A stretch of 64,000 bases of DNA, taken from the NCBI GenBank assembly GCA_030512335.1, contig JAULSU010000006.1, forward strand, positions 3,038,001 through 3,102,000, in the 5' to 3' direction. Below are positions 23,001-35,753 of the stretch, one piece after another. The notes below the pieces were generated by a model that saw only the letters and a list, made by a program, of their open reading frames with translations, was not told where the DNA came from and made no database searches. The first letter of the stretch is position 1, and each line of letters opens with the position of its first letter. The stretch is from Immersiella caudata. Its lineage: Eukaryota > Ascomycota > Sordariomycetes > Sordariales > Lasiosphaeriaceae. Made by a program: the position numbers and the translations under genes.

Positions 23001-26000
23001 GCATGGGTTGACGAGGGGGATGATGGAACGGGCCACAGGCGGGCGGCGCCATCTTGCCAACTTGGCGGAGGAATTGATTGCCCCGGGCAAAATGCAATCT
23101 GAAGGCCCCTCGTCGAAGTAAACATTATTATTGACCGAGTCCAAAGCGGGCGGCTCACTGTCTGCCAGCAAGAGGCGTTATAGATGGGCCAAGGTCTTAG
23201 GAGTGACCCAAACAGGGAAGGCGCTAGCGATCGCGAATATAGTTGTGGTCCCGAGATAACCGTTCGTTAGACGTTCTGTCCTCACCCCGTTGTCTATTTC
23301 GAAAGCGCAAGCAGCATGGGGTTTCGTCCCGGGAAAAGCTGCCCGCCCCGTTGCTTGTTCGCTTGGAGACCCATATAGAAAGGCCTCGCATTATCACGGG
23401 CGGGTGCCATATAGGCAGATAGATGAAAATCCTCGTTCCCGGGTCAGCAGCTTGCCGCTTGCGGGTGCCGGGTGCTAAGGAGGAACAGAGTGAGCAATCG
23501 CCATTCGGGTTAGTCAGTGCGGTGTGATGTTTTGCATGCCATGGCATGGGGGACGGACGGCGCGACGGCGTCCGGAGTCCGGTGGTGGTGGTGGTGGTGG
23601 TGTGGGGTTTTTTTCTTCTCTTTCGAGATTGAGCGCGGCCAGCGAATGTCGGCGACCTGGAATGTCTTACAACAATCGCGCCACCGCTGACAGATCCGCC
23701 CGCTGGGGTGAGGAGATGCAAGGCGAACCAGCGGAGCACTTGCCAGGCCAGGGCCCCGCCGCCGAATCTGGAGCTGGGCGCGTTGGACGAGAGTTGCGAG
23801 ATGCGTGGTCCGGGGAGCATAGAAATGCCCGATCAGTGAATACGACATGAGCGATAGGGACACGGTCGCAGCGATAAGGTGCGGTACGCCGTGTGAGGTG
23901 GGCCCAAGAAAACAAATTCCGAGCGCAATCCGTGATCCGTGCCTAGTGCTGTCCGCCCCGCGGGGCCGTCAAAAAAGCCCCGTTCGGGATGCAAAACCCG
24001 GGTCTACAAAATGGTGCAGCTGGCGGAGTGAAGGTTGTTGGCAATCGACGTCAAGCTCGGTCAGGCTGAGAGTGCGGCTCCACCAAACGGGGCTGGTGGG
24101 AGCACAAGGACGCTAGGAAGGCGCGACCTGAGGCAGCTCCACCGTCCCGCCTAACTTGCTGTTTCTTGTTTCGACGTTCCTAGTTCTCCGCACCAAGGGA
24201 AAGTATGGACTGCAAAACTAGTGGTTGAGGAACGGGCCTAGAAAAACAAAGCACTTCCAACGGTGGACGGTGAGCGGCAGCCTCGCATCAGGCAGCGGCA
24301 GTGAGGACCACGCAAAGTGCAGAGAGTGGTCGGCGCTTCTTGCCGGACCGGACCGGGTGTCTGGGGCTTGTCTGGGCCGGCGTGCTAAAGATAGGACGAA
24401 ATCGAGGCACCGCTGCATCAAGACGCAGGAGGCGGCTGAGGAAGAGCCGGGGTCAACCCAATCGTGCTGGATACCGCAAAGAAGCAGCAAAAAACGCAAC
24501 CTCCCAATCAGCGCAGGGGCGGCGCGAGCGTGGGCAGGAGTCTAGTGCGAGCCACGCAGCCCAAGACCGCAACAGCAGCAAAGGGCATCGACACACACCC
24601 GTTTCGGGCAGAGTAGAGTGGGAGCGCAGCGCAGGGCTGTGAGTTGGCAGGAGAGCCAATGCAAAGCGAAAGATGAGGCCCTGTGCCCAATGAATGTTGT
24701 GCAGGTCCGGCAGCCCGCCTGGTGGGATCAGGTCATGGTCGAAGAAATAGAAGCGGGACGCAGCGGGAGGCGCCTCACCTCGTCCGCTCTGATCCCTGGC
24801 CGTGTCTTTCTCACTGATAATGTGGTAAGATTTTCTATGCACAACACTGGCGAACCGACAACTAAAGTTGAGTCGATGCAGGAGGAGTGAGAAAGGGGCA
24901 AAAAAAAAGGAGGAGCGGCAGGATGCATCAGGGGGGAAGGGTAAAAGTAGGTTAATTTGCCTGATGAGCTCAGATCCAAGATTGGCGTCTTTGGTTTCAA
25001 TTACTTTTCTTTTTCCTTCTTGCTTTCGATCTTCAGAGGGAGGGCAAACGCCTCACAGTTGCATGTTCCTGGTTGACAAGATGACCACCACCCGGCGGCA
25101 GCTGGCGTAGCGTTTTCTGCCGGCCGTCAGAAGCGATAACCGATAACTGCATGCGGCGCTTTAAGCTAGCCCCGGGCTTGGCGGGATTGAAGGGTGGGGA
25201 AGAAAAAAGCTTGGGAGCTCGGCAGGGAAAGGGGCGAAGCAGGGGCCATGTGCGAACTGCTCTGCTGGTGGAAAGAACAATCGGGACCCAGCCGAGAGGC
25301 GTCCAAACTGCCCCCGCCATTTTCCCCAGTGAACCGCCATCTAGCGCTCGTTTGGCGCACCCGTCAAGGGGTGCTGCGGCAATGTGCTGCGCAACCAATC
25401 TCTCCAATGCGAGACCCCCAGTTCTCCAATCTCCAATCTCCAATCCACGCCATGACAGCGCAGCACCCCTGGCAGTCTCCGTGATCTCACATCCCATTCG
25501 AGATTCGATGGCGCGGACCTGACCGTTTCAGGCAATTATTTTTCTGCGTATTGGCCTGCACGATACGGGAGGTAATTTTACATCGCGGTTTCCAGTCCTC
25601 CGGATGAGCTTGGTCCACCCCCCGAAGCGGCTCGCTCTTTTCCAGAGGCGAGTTTTGACGGTTTGCGCACGACAACGGTCCGGCATCACGGCACAAGGTC
25701 GCGCCGGCGGACTGCAAGTGATGGCCAGGACAGTTGCGGTGGCCGACGTGCAGAAAACGAAACATTCTCACGGCATCGCCGCAAGGTAAGGTAGTTAGCA
25801 ATGTACGTGCGAGCGGCGAGCCGGACTCTGTAGGCAGCACAAACTACAGAAACGGCCTGGAAGCAACCTCGAGGCAGAGTGAAAGCATCCGTTTCCTCAA
25901 CACGGAGCAATGACATCAGTATCACGCAGCTGGGCGGACGGCTGCTGTGTGGACGGGGGACCAACGCCTTCGGAGCTGTGCTGCTCCGGCCAGCGGGGAC

Positions 26001-26430
26001 TTGCACGAACGGTTTTCATTCTTCTCTGGTGTTTTGTCACTAACGGTATGGGCTCAGCAGGCTCGAGTCTCCACGCTTGGAACTTCTAGAGGGGCACTTC
26101 CTGCTCTGCGTTTGTCGGACAAGGTCGCATCGCGCATGGTCCGCTGCAACGCGCTCACCAAGCAGGCAGCAAAATGTCAGGCCAGGCCCAGACAGGGCAG
26201 GGAGGCTTGGGTCAGCTTTCTGATATCACTACCCCCACGCCTCGGACCGTATCTTCACCTCTCGACACCGTTTGTTGACACCACCAACAATGCTCCACGG
26301 CAATGAGTCGCTGCTCCAGGTACCTAGCGGCTCTGGCTTACACCATCAAGTGCGGGAAGTTGAGATGGGCCGGGCGGACGGCTTCTGACTGCCGCCCGTT
26401 GACGGCACTGCGACGCCCAAATTCGCGGTA

Positions 26431-26431
<1 letters not shown>

Positions 26432-26491
<60 letters not shown>
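26432..26491. repeat. TG/GA compound microsatellite
   Basis: About 20 TG units are followed directly by about 10 GA units, the longest simple repeat in the window, in the PKS upstream desert. Confidence 0.95.
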
Positions 26492-28668
26492 TGGCAGCAG
26501 AGTGTGTAACTCGACGGCTGGCTTCCCTCAGACTAATGGAGCACAATTCATCTTCCCTCACGATCTGCGAAGACTGGTTGGTTTATGATGAGCCATAGCG
26601 AGAAGTATCTTCGCAAGGTCACCGGCCAAGCGTTCTATTGAACGGCTCGCCTGTTCGTTGGTAGACGAGGAGGACTATCGAGGTGCTGCACCGACCCAGG
26701 CACTGCCAATATCCGCAACTAATTTGAAGCTTTTGAGCCTGCCGACCTGGTAATGAGAAGAGAGCGCAAGACCTGCGCGCCGTCCCCCGGGACGGCTACT
26801 GCTTGACAACGGCAACGTCCAAGAACGGCTGGGTTCGACCTTGATCTGACAATCTCGTCGCCCGTTCAGCATGGTCTCATATGCGGGATGCCAGGCTCGC
26901 CTATGTGCGGCATCTCGATCAGAGGCCCACTGCCAGCATCTTGATACCGACGCCCTCGCGACTGTTCCGTCTTTGTCTATCGACACGGCTGCCGTCGATC
27001 CCGGTCCTGGAGGGGGTCGATGGTCGATGGCTGGCTCCGTCGGAGAGGCGCTGACGGCACTTGACGGGAGTTGCCAGGCGGTCGTGTGCGCAGTTGAAAT
27101 CGAAGCCTTTGTCTTGCTTGATGGAAGCCCGGCCGCGCCAGGTCGTCCATGCAGCCCTTGACACGGTGCAGGTCGCCGTGAGCACAGAGACCTGCCGTGG
27201 CAGGATTGCAGGGGCAAAGCTCGTGCAGCGAAGCCTATCGGAAGCCGCCTCGACCGGCGTTCCAACACCACCAGCGCCAACAAGCACCAACCAGCGCCAG
27301 GTGCAGGCGTCGGGCATTGCTGCTGTTTCCAGTGAATAGCGGGCGGGCGCCTTTTTTTTCTTCCCGTTTTTTTGCGAACGGAATCCGGCGCAGCAACAAC
27401 TCAACAGCGCAGCCAAAACGTGAGCGTTGCCCTCACGGCCTCACCTCGCCGCGATGCGCATGCTTCTATTGAGTGGCGTGGTTAGTGGCGTCTCGGGGTT
27501 GAAGATCGCCCTGGCACGCAGGCCCGTTTCGAACGGTCTCACAGCTCCGTTGACGAATTACGGTGCGCGGCGCAAATCACGGTGGACGCGGTTGCCCTTG
27601 GACTTGCCTCCCTCCTTTTCCCCCTTGACAGCTGCGAGGGCGTAGTGGTGGGGCAGACGCGGCCTATGGGAGGCATCGCGACGTCGTACTCCGCAGCCTC
27701 GAACCATGAGGCTCACGCCCCGACAGCTGGCAACGACGACACCTCTCGCGGCACTGTCGTTCGCGTGCATCCGCGCGCAAGAAGCTCCAACAGCGCGACG
27801 ACATTGTCATTGCAGCGAGGAATGCACCGGCTTCGCCAGTTCTCTTCGAAGTGGCATTGTCCCCAAGGTCCGCGGCTAAATCAAGTGCAATTGGCTGGCG
27901 GACTGCGAGCCGCCCTGGTGCAATTTTGTGCTGTGGTGGCTCGCCGTGGGGGAGTCCGCCCGGACAGTCCGATGGCCAAGTGCCCTGGGCGACCAGACGC
28001 TCAGCATGCGACCCACCTCCCCTTTCCCCCCCCCCCCCCCAGCGACCCCCCCAGGAGAAGCGGACAGCGGACAGCGGACGGGATCAGCAAATAGTGGGAG
28101 AACAGCGAAAAGAGAACTCGGACCTTCGAGTCAACGCAATACGGACGGTTTCGTATTGCGGAAGTTGTCCGTTCGTGGCCTGCGTAGTAGCGCTTTGTCT
28201 CGCATGGCAGAGAGTTTGAATCGTCGCTGCTCCCCTTGCCCTTGGCCAGGCCGATCCGGCGCCGTCCGCCATCCGCACCCCGAATGACAGTTGCCCTGAA
28301 TCGAAGCGTTGCCGATGCTGATGCTCGCCGTGATCCAGCCGGCGCGCTGCAAATTGCTCGTCGGGGCGGCGTTTAGGGGACCGGGCCAGCCTCGACGTTC
28401 GCATCTCACCGTCAGCCTCAGCGGCCACCGTTTTGGTAACAGGGCTGTGTGTACATTGACAAAGCTCACACCCCCCGGCCGCTGTCTCCCAGACGCAGCA
28501 CATCAGCCCTTGCTGGGCGTGTCTTCCGTGGCGGTACATGGGACAGGGCACCTTGTCAGGCCCAAGCTCCGTCTTCTCACAGCAAAATTCCCGGGTGGCG
28601 GTACCAATCATCTTGCATGGATGTGGCCAAAAGGGGAAACCCCAAGATTATCAATGAGGTGCAATGAG

Positions 28669-28685
28669 CCTTCGGTCACCGAAGG
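28669..28685. promoter_or_regulatory. Palindromic AflR-type binding site upstream of the PKS
   Basis: A perfect 17-nt inverted repeat, arms CCTTCGGT and ACCGAAGG around a central C. Its core TCG-GTCAC-CGA (28672-28682) fits every position of the AflR consensus TCGSWNNSCGR. It lies 353 bp upstream of the PKS ATG. Zn2Cys6 dimers bind such inverted CGG/CGA half-sites, and the only Zn2Cys6 gene in the window is AflR-like. Binding is inferred from the motif only. Confidence 0.5.
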
Positions 28686-28953
28686 TTAGCAGGACCGGAC
28701 ACTGGGGCTTATCCTACCGGCAAAAAGGATCATGGACGGTTTGGACTTGGGACGCTGGCACCGGCCAGGGAAGGGGGCGTGCAGTCACGGTGCTTGACTC
28801 TCACTTCCCACCTCGCACACACCCCCCCTTTCCCTTTGGACATGGGTAGCAGTTGTAGCGTTTCTCACATGGAATACACCAGGATTGCTAGGGCTGGGCT
28901 GGTATTTTTGGGTTTGGACATTGTTCCCCCCCCCTGCCTTGGTTGTCCTTCCA

Positions 28954-28959
28954 TATAAG
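28954..28959 (+). promoter_or_regulatory. TATA-like element of the PKS
   Basis: TATAAG lies 78 bp before the PKS start codon, a suitable place for a core promoter element with a short leader. Confidence 0.45.
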
Positions 28960-29018
28960 ACGAATCGCCCACGGCTTCCCGGACCTGAGCTCTTGGAAGA
29001 ATCATTCAACACCACCAC

Positions 29019-29045
29019 ATGACAACAGCAGTCCAAGATGGCTGA
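29019..29045 (+). promoter_or_regulatory. Upstream ORF overlapping the PKS start codon
   Basis: An ATG at 29019 opens an eight-codon ORF whose stop (TGA, 29043-29045) falls just after the PKS ATG at 29038, in another frame. The upstream ATG has a poor context (C at -3), the main ATG a good one (A at -3), so leaky scanning or short-range reinitiation would be needed for PKS translation. It matters only if transcription starts before 29019, as the TATA-like element suggests. Confidence 0.45.
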
Positions 29046-32000
29046 CAAGTTGGCATTTCTCCTTTTCGGAGACCAGTCACTTGACACCCATGGCTTCCTG
29101 GCAGAGTTCTATCGCCAGGAGAAGCAGGGCCTCCTCGCAAAGGCCTTCTTGGAGCAAGCCGGACACGCATTGAGGAAAGAGGTCGAGGGGTTACAGAGGC
29201 TGGAACGATCGAGGCTACCTATTTTCATCACTCTTCAACAACTCAACGAGAGATACCACGCCCAGACGCTCAAGCACCCCGGAATCGACGGCGCCCTCCT
29301 GTGCATTTCACAGCTCGCTCACTACATCGAGTGAGTGCCACACTAGTGCCGGCTACAGGGGAGCACATTTGAAGACTAACTGTATCACAGCCACGCCGAG
29401 AAGAACTACGAGGATGTCACCCAGCATGGCCAGACACAGCTTGTCGGTCTCTGCTCAGGGCTGTTCGCTGCGTCCGCCATTGCGTCCACTCCTTCGCTCT
29501 CATCGCTCGTTCCCGTCGCAGTCCAGGTGGTCCTGATGGCATTCAGGACAGGCTCATACGTTCACAAGCTGGCCGAGCGGTTAAACCCCAGTGTCGAGCA
29601 GTCCGAGAGCTGGACCTACATCTTTCCTGGCCTCAAGCCCGACGAGACGGCCAGCCTTCTCAAGGCTTTCCACCAGTCCAACGTAGGTTGGCGCCTGACA
29701 AGATTGCGATCTGCGCGCTTATGCTAACACTCGACAGGGAATCCCCAAGGCTAGCCACGCCTGGGTCAGTGCTGCTTCAGCCAGCAGCATTGCAATCTCC
29801 GGCCCGCCACCAACACTCAAGTCGTTGGTGAGCAGCGGCGGCCTGTCGGCCAAGCCCACGTCGATCCCGGTTTACGGGCCCTATCACGCATCGCACCTTC
29901 ATTCTGCCGCCGACATCGAGAAGATCCTCAAGCTCAACGACGAGGCTGTTGCAGATGCCTTTGTCGGCACGCGACCGCGGTCGGCGGTCATGTCGTGCAC
30001 CACGGGAACGTGGTTCACGGCGACCGAGACCAAGGAGCTGTTGAAGTCTGTAGTTTACGAGATCCTCAATGAGACCTTGATGTTCAACAAGGTGCTCGAC
30101 GGGTGCCTCGAGCGCGCTCAGAATACGAGCGCGACGAGCTGCCTCATCCTGCCGCTCGGCCCGACCCAGAACGCCGCCACTCTGGCCAATCTCCTCAAGA
30201 ACAACACCGACCTTGAGGTTATCCTCCGGAAGCCCCCGGCCGTGTCGGCTGAGGCCACCGCATCCAACATCGGCAACCACGGCAAGAAGGGCAACAAGTG
30301 CAAGCTTGCCATCGTCGGCATGGCCGGCCGTTTCCCCGACGCTGCCAGCCACGAAAAGCTGTGGGAGCTCCTCGAGAAGGGTCTCGACGTGCACCGCGTC
30401 GTGCCCCCTGATCGATTCCCGGTGGACAGCCACTACGACCCCACAGGCAAGGCCGTCAACACATCTCACACCCCTTACGGGTGCTGGATCGAGAACCCTG
30501 GTTTCTTCGACCCCCGATTTTTCAACATGTCGCCCCGCGAGGCGTTCCAGACGGATCCCATGCAGCGCATGGCGCTCACCACGGCGTACGAGGCGCTCGA
30601 GATGTCGGGCTACGTCCCCAACAGGACGCCGTCAACCAGACTCGACCGCATTGGTACCTTCTACGGCCAGACATCTGATGACTGGCGCGAGATCAACGCC
30701 GCGCAGGAGGTCGACACGTACTACATCACGGGTGGCGTGCGCGCCTTCGGGCCTGGCCGCATCAACTATCATCTGGGCTTCAGCGGACCCAGTCTCAACG
30801 TCGACACGGCCTGCTCGTCCAGCGCCGCTGCGATGAACGTCGCCTGCAACTCGCTGTGGGTCCGTGACTGCGACACGGCCATCGTCGGTGGTCTGTCTTG
30901 CATGACCAACTCGGACATTTTCGCCGGTCTCAGCAGAGGCCAGTTCTTGTCCAAGAAGGGTCCTTGCGCCACTTTCGACAACGAGGCCGACGGCTACTGC
31001 CGTGGTGATGGCTGTGCGTCCGTCATCGTCAAGCGACTCGAGGACGCCGAGGCGGATCAGGATCGCATCCTCGCCATCATCCTGGGCACTCAAACCAACC
31101 ACTCGGCCGATGCCATCTCCATCACGCATCCTCACGGCCCGACTCAATCTGTCTTGTCGAGGTCGATTCTGGACGATGCTGGCGTCGACCCTCTCGATGT
31201 TGACTACGTCGAAATGCACGGGACCGGCACGCAAGCTGGTGACGGTACCGAGATGAAGTCGGTCACCAACGTCTTCGCTCCAGCCGACCGCAAGAGACCC
31301 GCCGACAGGCCGCTCTACCTCGGCGCGGTGAAGGCCAATGTAGGCCACGGAGAGGCTGCCTCTGGCATCACGGCGCTGTGCAAGGTGCTGTTGATGTTGC
31401 AGAAGAACCTCATCCCCCCGCACGTCGGCATCAAGGCCGGCTCCGTCATCAACAAGACCTTCCCCAAGGACTTGTCGGAGCGCAACGTGAACATCGCTTT
31501 CCACACCACGCCATTCAAGAGAAAGGATGGCAAGCCCCGAAGAGTCTTTATCAACAACTTCAGCGCTGCCGGTGGCAACACTGGTCTCCTGCTCGAGGAC
31601 GCCCCCAAGGTTCCGCCTGCCAAGGCCGACCCGAGGAGCCACCACCTCGTCACGCTCACCGGCAAGTCCAAGTCGGCCATGATCCGCAACGCTGAGCGCC
31701 TGGTCGCGTGGATGGAGAAGCACCCCGAGACGCCTCTCTCCCATGTCGCCTACTCGACCACAGCCCGCAAGATCCAGCACTACTGGCGCATGAACGTGTC
31801 GGCGACGGATCTTGACGATGCCAAGAGGCTCATCAACGACCGCCTCAAGGAGAACTTTGTCCCTGTTCTTCCCGAGCAGCCCAAGGTGGCCTTCATGTTT
31901 ACCGGCCAGGGCTCGCACTACGCGTCGCTGGGCAAGGACTTTTACGAGCACTACTCGGTGTTCCAGCAGAGCATCGACGAGTTCAACCACCTTGCGCAGG

Positions 32001-35000
32001 TGCACGGCTTCCCGTCGTTCTTGCCCCTGATCGACGGCAGCGAGCCGGATGTCTCCAAGCTGTCGCCGGTTGTGGTGCAGCTCGGTCTTGCGTGCTTCGA
32101 GATGGCTCTGGCCCGTCTCTGGGCTTCGTGGGGCATCAGGCCCTCGGTCGTCCTCGGCCACAGCTTGGGCGAGTATGCCGCGCTCAACATCGCCGGCGTT
32201 CTCTCGGCCAGCGACACCATCTACCTGGTTGGTGCCCGTGCCCAGCTGCTCGTCGAGAAGTGCACGGCGGGTACCCACGCCATGCTGGCGACCATGGGAT
32301 CCGTCGAGACCGTCACCGAGGCCCTCGGTGCCAAGGCCAGCAGCGTCAACGTTGCCTGCATCAACGGTCCCCGCGAGACCGTCCTCAGCGGTGAGGCAAG
32401 CCAGATGGCCGAGATCGCGCAGGATCTCGCCGCTGCCGGCTTCAAGTGCACTCAGCTGCGCGTGCCCTTCGCTTTCCACTCGGCCCAGGTCGAGCCCATT
32501 CTGGACGACTTTGAGAAGCTCGCCGAGGCGGTGCAGTTCAACGCTCCGCATGTGCCCATCATCTCGCCCCTTTTCGGCAAGCTGGTCGAGGGCGAGTCGA
32601 TCGACGCTGCGTACCTCCGCAACCACGCGCGCGAGGCTGTCAACTTCCTCGGCGGTCTTGTATCTGCCCAGCAGACGGGCACGATCGACGAGAAGACGGT
32701 CTGGCTCGAGGTTGGTCCTCACCCGGTCTGCGCCGGCATGGTCAAGGCTGCCTTTGGCGGTGCCACGATCGCGGTGCCCACGGTCCGCCGCAACGAGACG
32801 GCCTACAAGACCCTCACCAACACGCTGTGCACCCTGCACTCGGCCGGCCTCAATGTCGATTTCAACGAGTTCCACCAGGACTTTGCCGCTTCGGTCCGCC
32901 TCCTGGATCTGCCCAGCTACTCGTTCGACGAGAAGAACTACTGGCTCCAGTACACAGGCGACTGGTGCCTCACCAAGAACCGCGTCGCTTCGGCCGGCCC
33001 CAAGGCCATCGAGGCTGCGAAGCCCAAGCTGTCGACCACGTCGGTGCAAAAGATCGTCAAGGAGGAGATCAAGGGGGACGTGTGCACCATTGAGATCCAG
33101 TCCGACCTCCACCAGGAGCAGCTCCGCAACGTCGTCACGGGCCACTTGGTCAACGGCGCTCCTCTCTGCCCGTCGACCCTCTACGGCGACATGGCCATGA
33201 CGGTTTGCGACTACGCCTACAAGCAGCTCATCCCCGGCGCCGAGAAGATCGGGTGCAACATCGCCGGCGTCGAGGTTCCCAAGACGCTCATCTTCGACGA
33301 GACGGCCAAGAGCCAGATCCTCACCATGAAGGTGACGGCCAACGCCAAGGCTGGCTTCGCCGACATTGTCTGGTCGACCGGCGAGGGCTCCAAGCGGGTC
33401 GAGCACGCCACCTCGCGGGTCACGTACGGCAACACGGACGAGTGGCAGAACGAGTTTGACCGCGTCGCCTACCTCATCAAGGCCCGCATCCAGGCCCTCG
33501 AGGAGGCCGAGCGCCGCGGCGACGCCTCCAAGATCGGCCGTGGCTTGGCTTACAAGCTGTTCACGGCCCTGGTCGACTACAACTACCGCTTCAAGGGCAT
33601 GGACGAGGTCATCCTCGACAGCAACAGCTGCGAGGCCACGGCCAAGATCAAGTTCCAGACCAAGCCCGAGGATGGCACGTTCCACTTCAGCCCCTTCCAT
33701 CTCGACAGCGTCTGCCACATCTCGGGTTTCATCATCAACGGCACCGATGCCGTGGACTCGCGCGAGCAGGTCTACATCTCGCACGGTTGGAGCTCGCTGC
33801 GCTTCACCGAGATCCCCGACCCGGCCAAGGAGTACCGCAGCTACATCCGCATGCAACCTGTCAAGGGCACCAAGATGTACTCGGGCGATGCCTACGTCTT
33901 TGACGGCGACAAGGTCATCGGCATTGCCGGCGACATCCGCTTCGCCGCCGTTCCCCGCAAGGTCCTCAACATGATCCTTCCTCCCCGTGGCGCTGCCGCC
34001 GCTGCTCTGCCCGCCCCGGCCGCCGCCCGCGCTGCTCCCGCCGCCAAGGCGGCTCCGTCAAAGGCTGCCCCCGGGCCCAAGAAGAAGAAGGAGACCGTCA
34101 CCCCCTCCAACATTGGCAAGGTCAACCAGAAGCTCAAGAGCGTCGTCTCCGAGGTCATGGACATCCTGGCCAAGGAGGTTGGCTGCAGCCACGACGAGCT
34201 TGCTGACAACATTGCCTTCACCGACCTCGGCGTCGACTCCCTCATGTCCCTGACCGTCAGCGGCAGGATCCGCGAGGAGATGGATCTCGACCTCCACTCC
34301 AACGCCTTTGTCGACTACCCGACCATCGGCGCCTTCAAGGGGTACCTCGCTCAGTTTGAGACGTCGGGTCGCAAGGAGAGCGTCTCGTCGCAGGACTCGG
34401 ATGACGACTCGGACAACGAGTCGCCCGAGATCGAGCTGGAGTCGGACTCCAACGTCACCACCCCCCCCGATGACAGCGAGACCGGCTCTCTCAAGGGCGA
34501 TGCTCCGTCGGCTGGAAGCAACGAGGAGCTCCGCAGCATCATCCGCGACACCATCGCCTCCGAGATGGGTACCGAAGTCGACGAGATCACGGCCGCCCCC
34601 GATCTCGCCAACCTGGGCATGGACTCCCTCATGAGCTTGTCCATCCTCGGCACCCTCCGTGAGAAGACGGGCCTCAACATTCCCTCGGATCTCTTCGTCT
34701 CCAACCCCTCGCTGAAGGATGTCGAGCGTGCTCTCGGCATTGCCGACGCCCCCAAGAAACCTGCGGCTGCCGCGAAGCCGGCCAAGACGCAGGCCCCTCC
34801 CGCCGCCGCCGCCCCTGCCGCCTCCAAGCACCCCAGGATCGGTCTCGAGGAGCCCGCTCCTCCTAAGCCCCCAAGGCCGACCAACGCCGTTGACGCCTAC
34901 CCCCACCGCAAGGCTTCCTCTGTCCTCCTCTCGGGAAGCCATCGCACTGCTACCAAGCACCTCTTCATGGTGCCTGACGGCAGCGGCTCCGCCACCTCGT

Positions 35001-35753
35001 ACACCGAGATTGCTGACGTCGGCGGCGAGTGGGCCGTCTGGGGTCTCTTCTCCCCCTTCATGAAGACGCCCGACGAGTACAAGTGCGGTGTCTACGGCAT
35101 GGCTACCAAGTTCATCGAGGAGATGAGGCGGCGCCAGCCCAAGGGTCCTTACTCGGTTGCTGGCTGGAGCGCAGGTGGCGTCATCGCCTACGAGATCGTC
35201 AACCAGCTCACCAAGGCTGGCGAGGAGGTCGAGCACCTGGTCATCATCGATGCCCCTTGCCCGGTCACCATCGAGCCCCTTCCTCAGGGTCTCCACGCTT
35301 GGTTCGCCTCCATCGGCCTCCTCGGCGATGGCGACGACAAGAAGATCCCCTCTTGGCTCCTCCCTCACTTTGCCGCCTCGGTCACGGCTCTCAGCAACTA
35401 TGACGCTGAGCCGATCCCCAAGCAAAAGTGCCCCAAGGTCACGGCCATCTGGTGCGAGGATGGCGTCTGCAAGCTTCCGACGGACCCCCGACCGGAGCCC
35501 TACCCCAAGGGTCACGCTCTGTTCCTGCTCGACAACAGGTCAGACTTTGGTCCCAACCGGTGGGACGAGTATCTTGACATCAACAAGATGACTTTCAGGC
35601 ACATGCCTGGCAACCACTTCTCGATGATGCATGATGACTTGGTATGTTTGTTTCCACTCACTCACTCACCAGCTCTTCCATTTGATCCACTTTGCTAACA
35701 TGATTCCACAGGCTAAGCAGCTCGGTGGTTTTGTCCGGGAGGCGCTCTTGTAA
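29038..35753 (+). CDS. pks1: Non-reducing polyketide synthase, probable DHN-melanin T4HN synthase
   Basis: Iterative type I PKS that would condense acetyl/malonyl units and release an aromatic product, most likely 1,3,6,8-tetrahydroxynaphthalene. Exons are 29038-29330, 29391-29682, 29738-35641 and 35712-35753; all junctions keep frame, giving 2176 residues, normal for this clade. Domains in order: SAT (Cys119 in GLCSG), KS (about 382-810, active Cys554 in DTACSSS, with MHGTGT and VGHGEA), AT (Ser1004 in GHSLGE), PT (His1331 and Asp1518 pair), two ACPs (Ser1696 and Ser1825, both in DSLMSL), and TE (Ser2006 in GWSAGG; late His in GNHF). All catalytic residues are present. There are no KR, DH, ER or methyltransferase domains. 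Double ACP plus Claisen-type TE is the layout of Colletotrichum PKS1 and Wangiella WdPKS1; a heptaketide naphthopyrone synthase (wA type) is the alternative. Third-position GC is very high, creating long antisense ORFs. Confidence 0.95.

Larger units (their letters stand above)
18372..29037. other. 10.7-kb gene desert upstream of the PKS
   Basis: Apart from the listed repeats and the PKS promoter I find no gene. ORFs on both strands are short, overlap each other in several frames and contain no recognisable domain; the longest include 23224-23820 minus and 26675-27283 minus. By eye the sequence is GC-moderate, so it does not look like AT-rich RIP-degraded transposon DNA. No transposase, reverse transcriptase or long terminal repeat was recognised. 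Simple repeats are at 19665, 20021 and 26432, with a triple GCGGACA at about 28060-28080. Confidence 0.55.

Noticed and set aside
26675..27283. 202-codon minus-strand ORF upstream of the PKS
   Set aside because: Random composition, overlapped by other ORFs, no homology recognised.
18372..29037. RIP-degraded transposon as the explanation of the desert
   Set aside because: By eye the region is not AT-rich and no transposon enzyme or terminal repeat was seen, but a computed RIP index was not available, so this is only a provisional rejection.
30632..33856. 1074-codon minus-strand ORF inside the PKS
   Set aside because: Antisense shadow of the PKS caused by its very high third-position GC; the translation is low-complexity (Val/Leu/Gly/Asp/Arg) without any domain.
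34058..35515. 485-codon minus-strand ORF at the PKS 3' end
   Set aside because: Another antisense shadow over the ACP-TE region with no domain.
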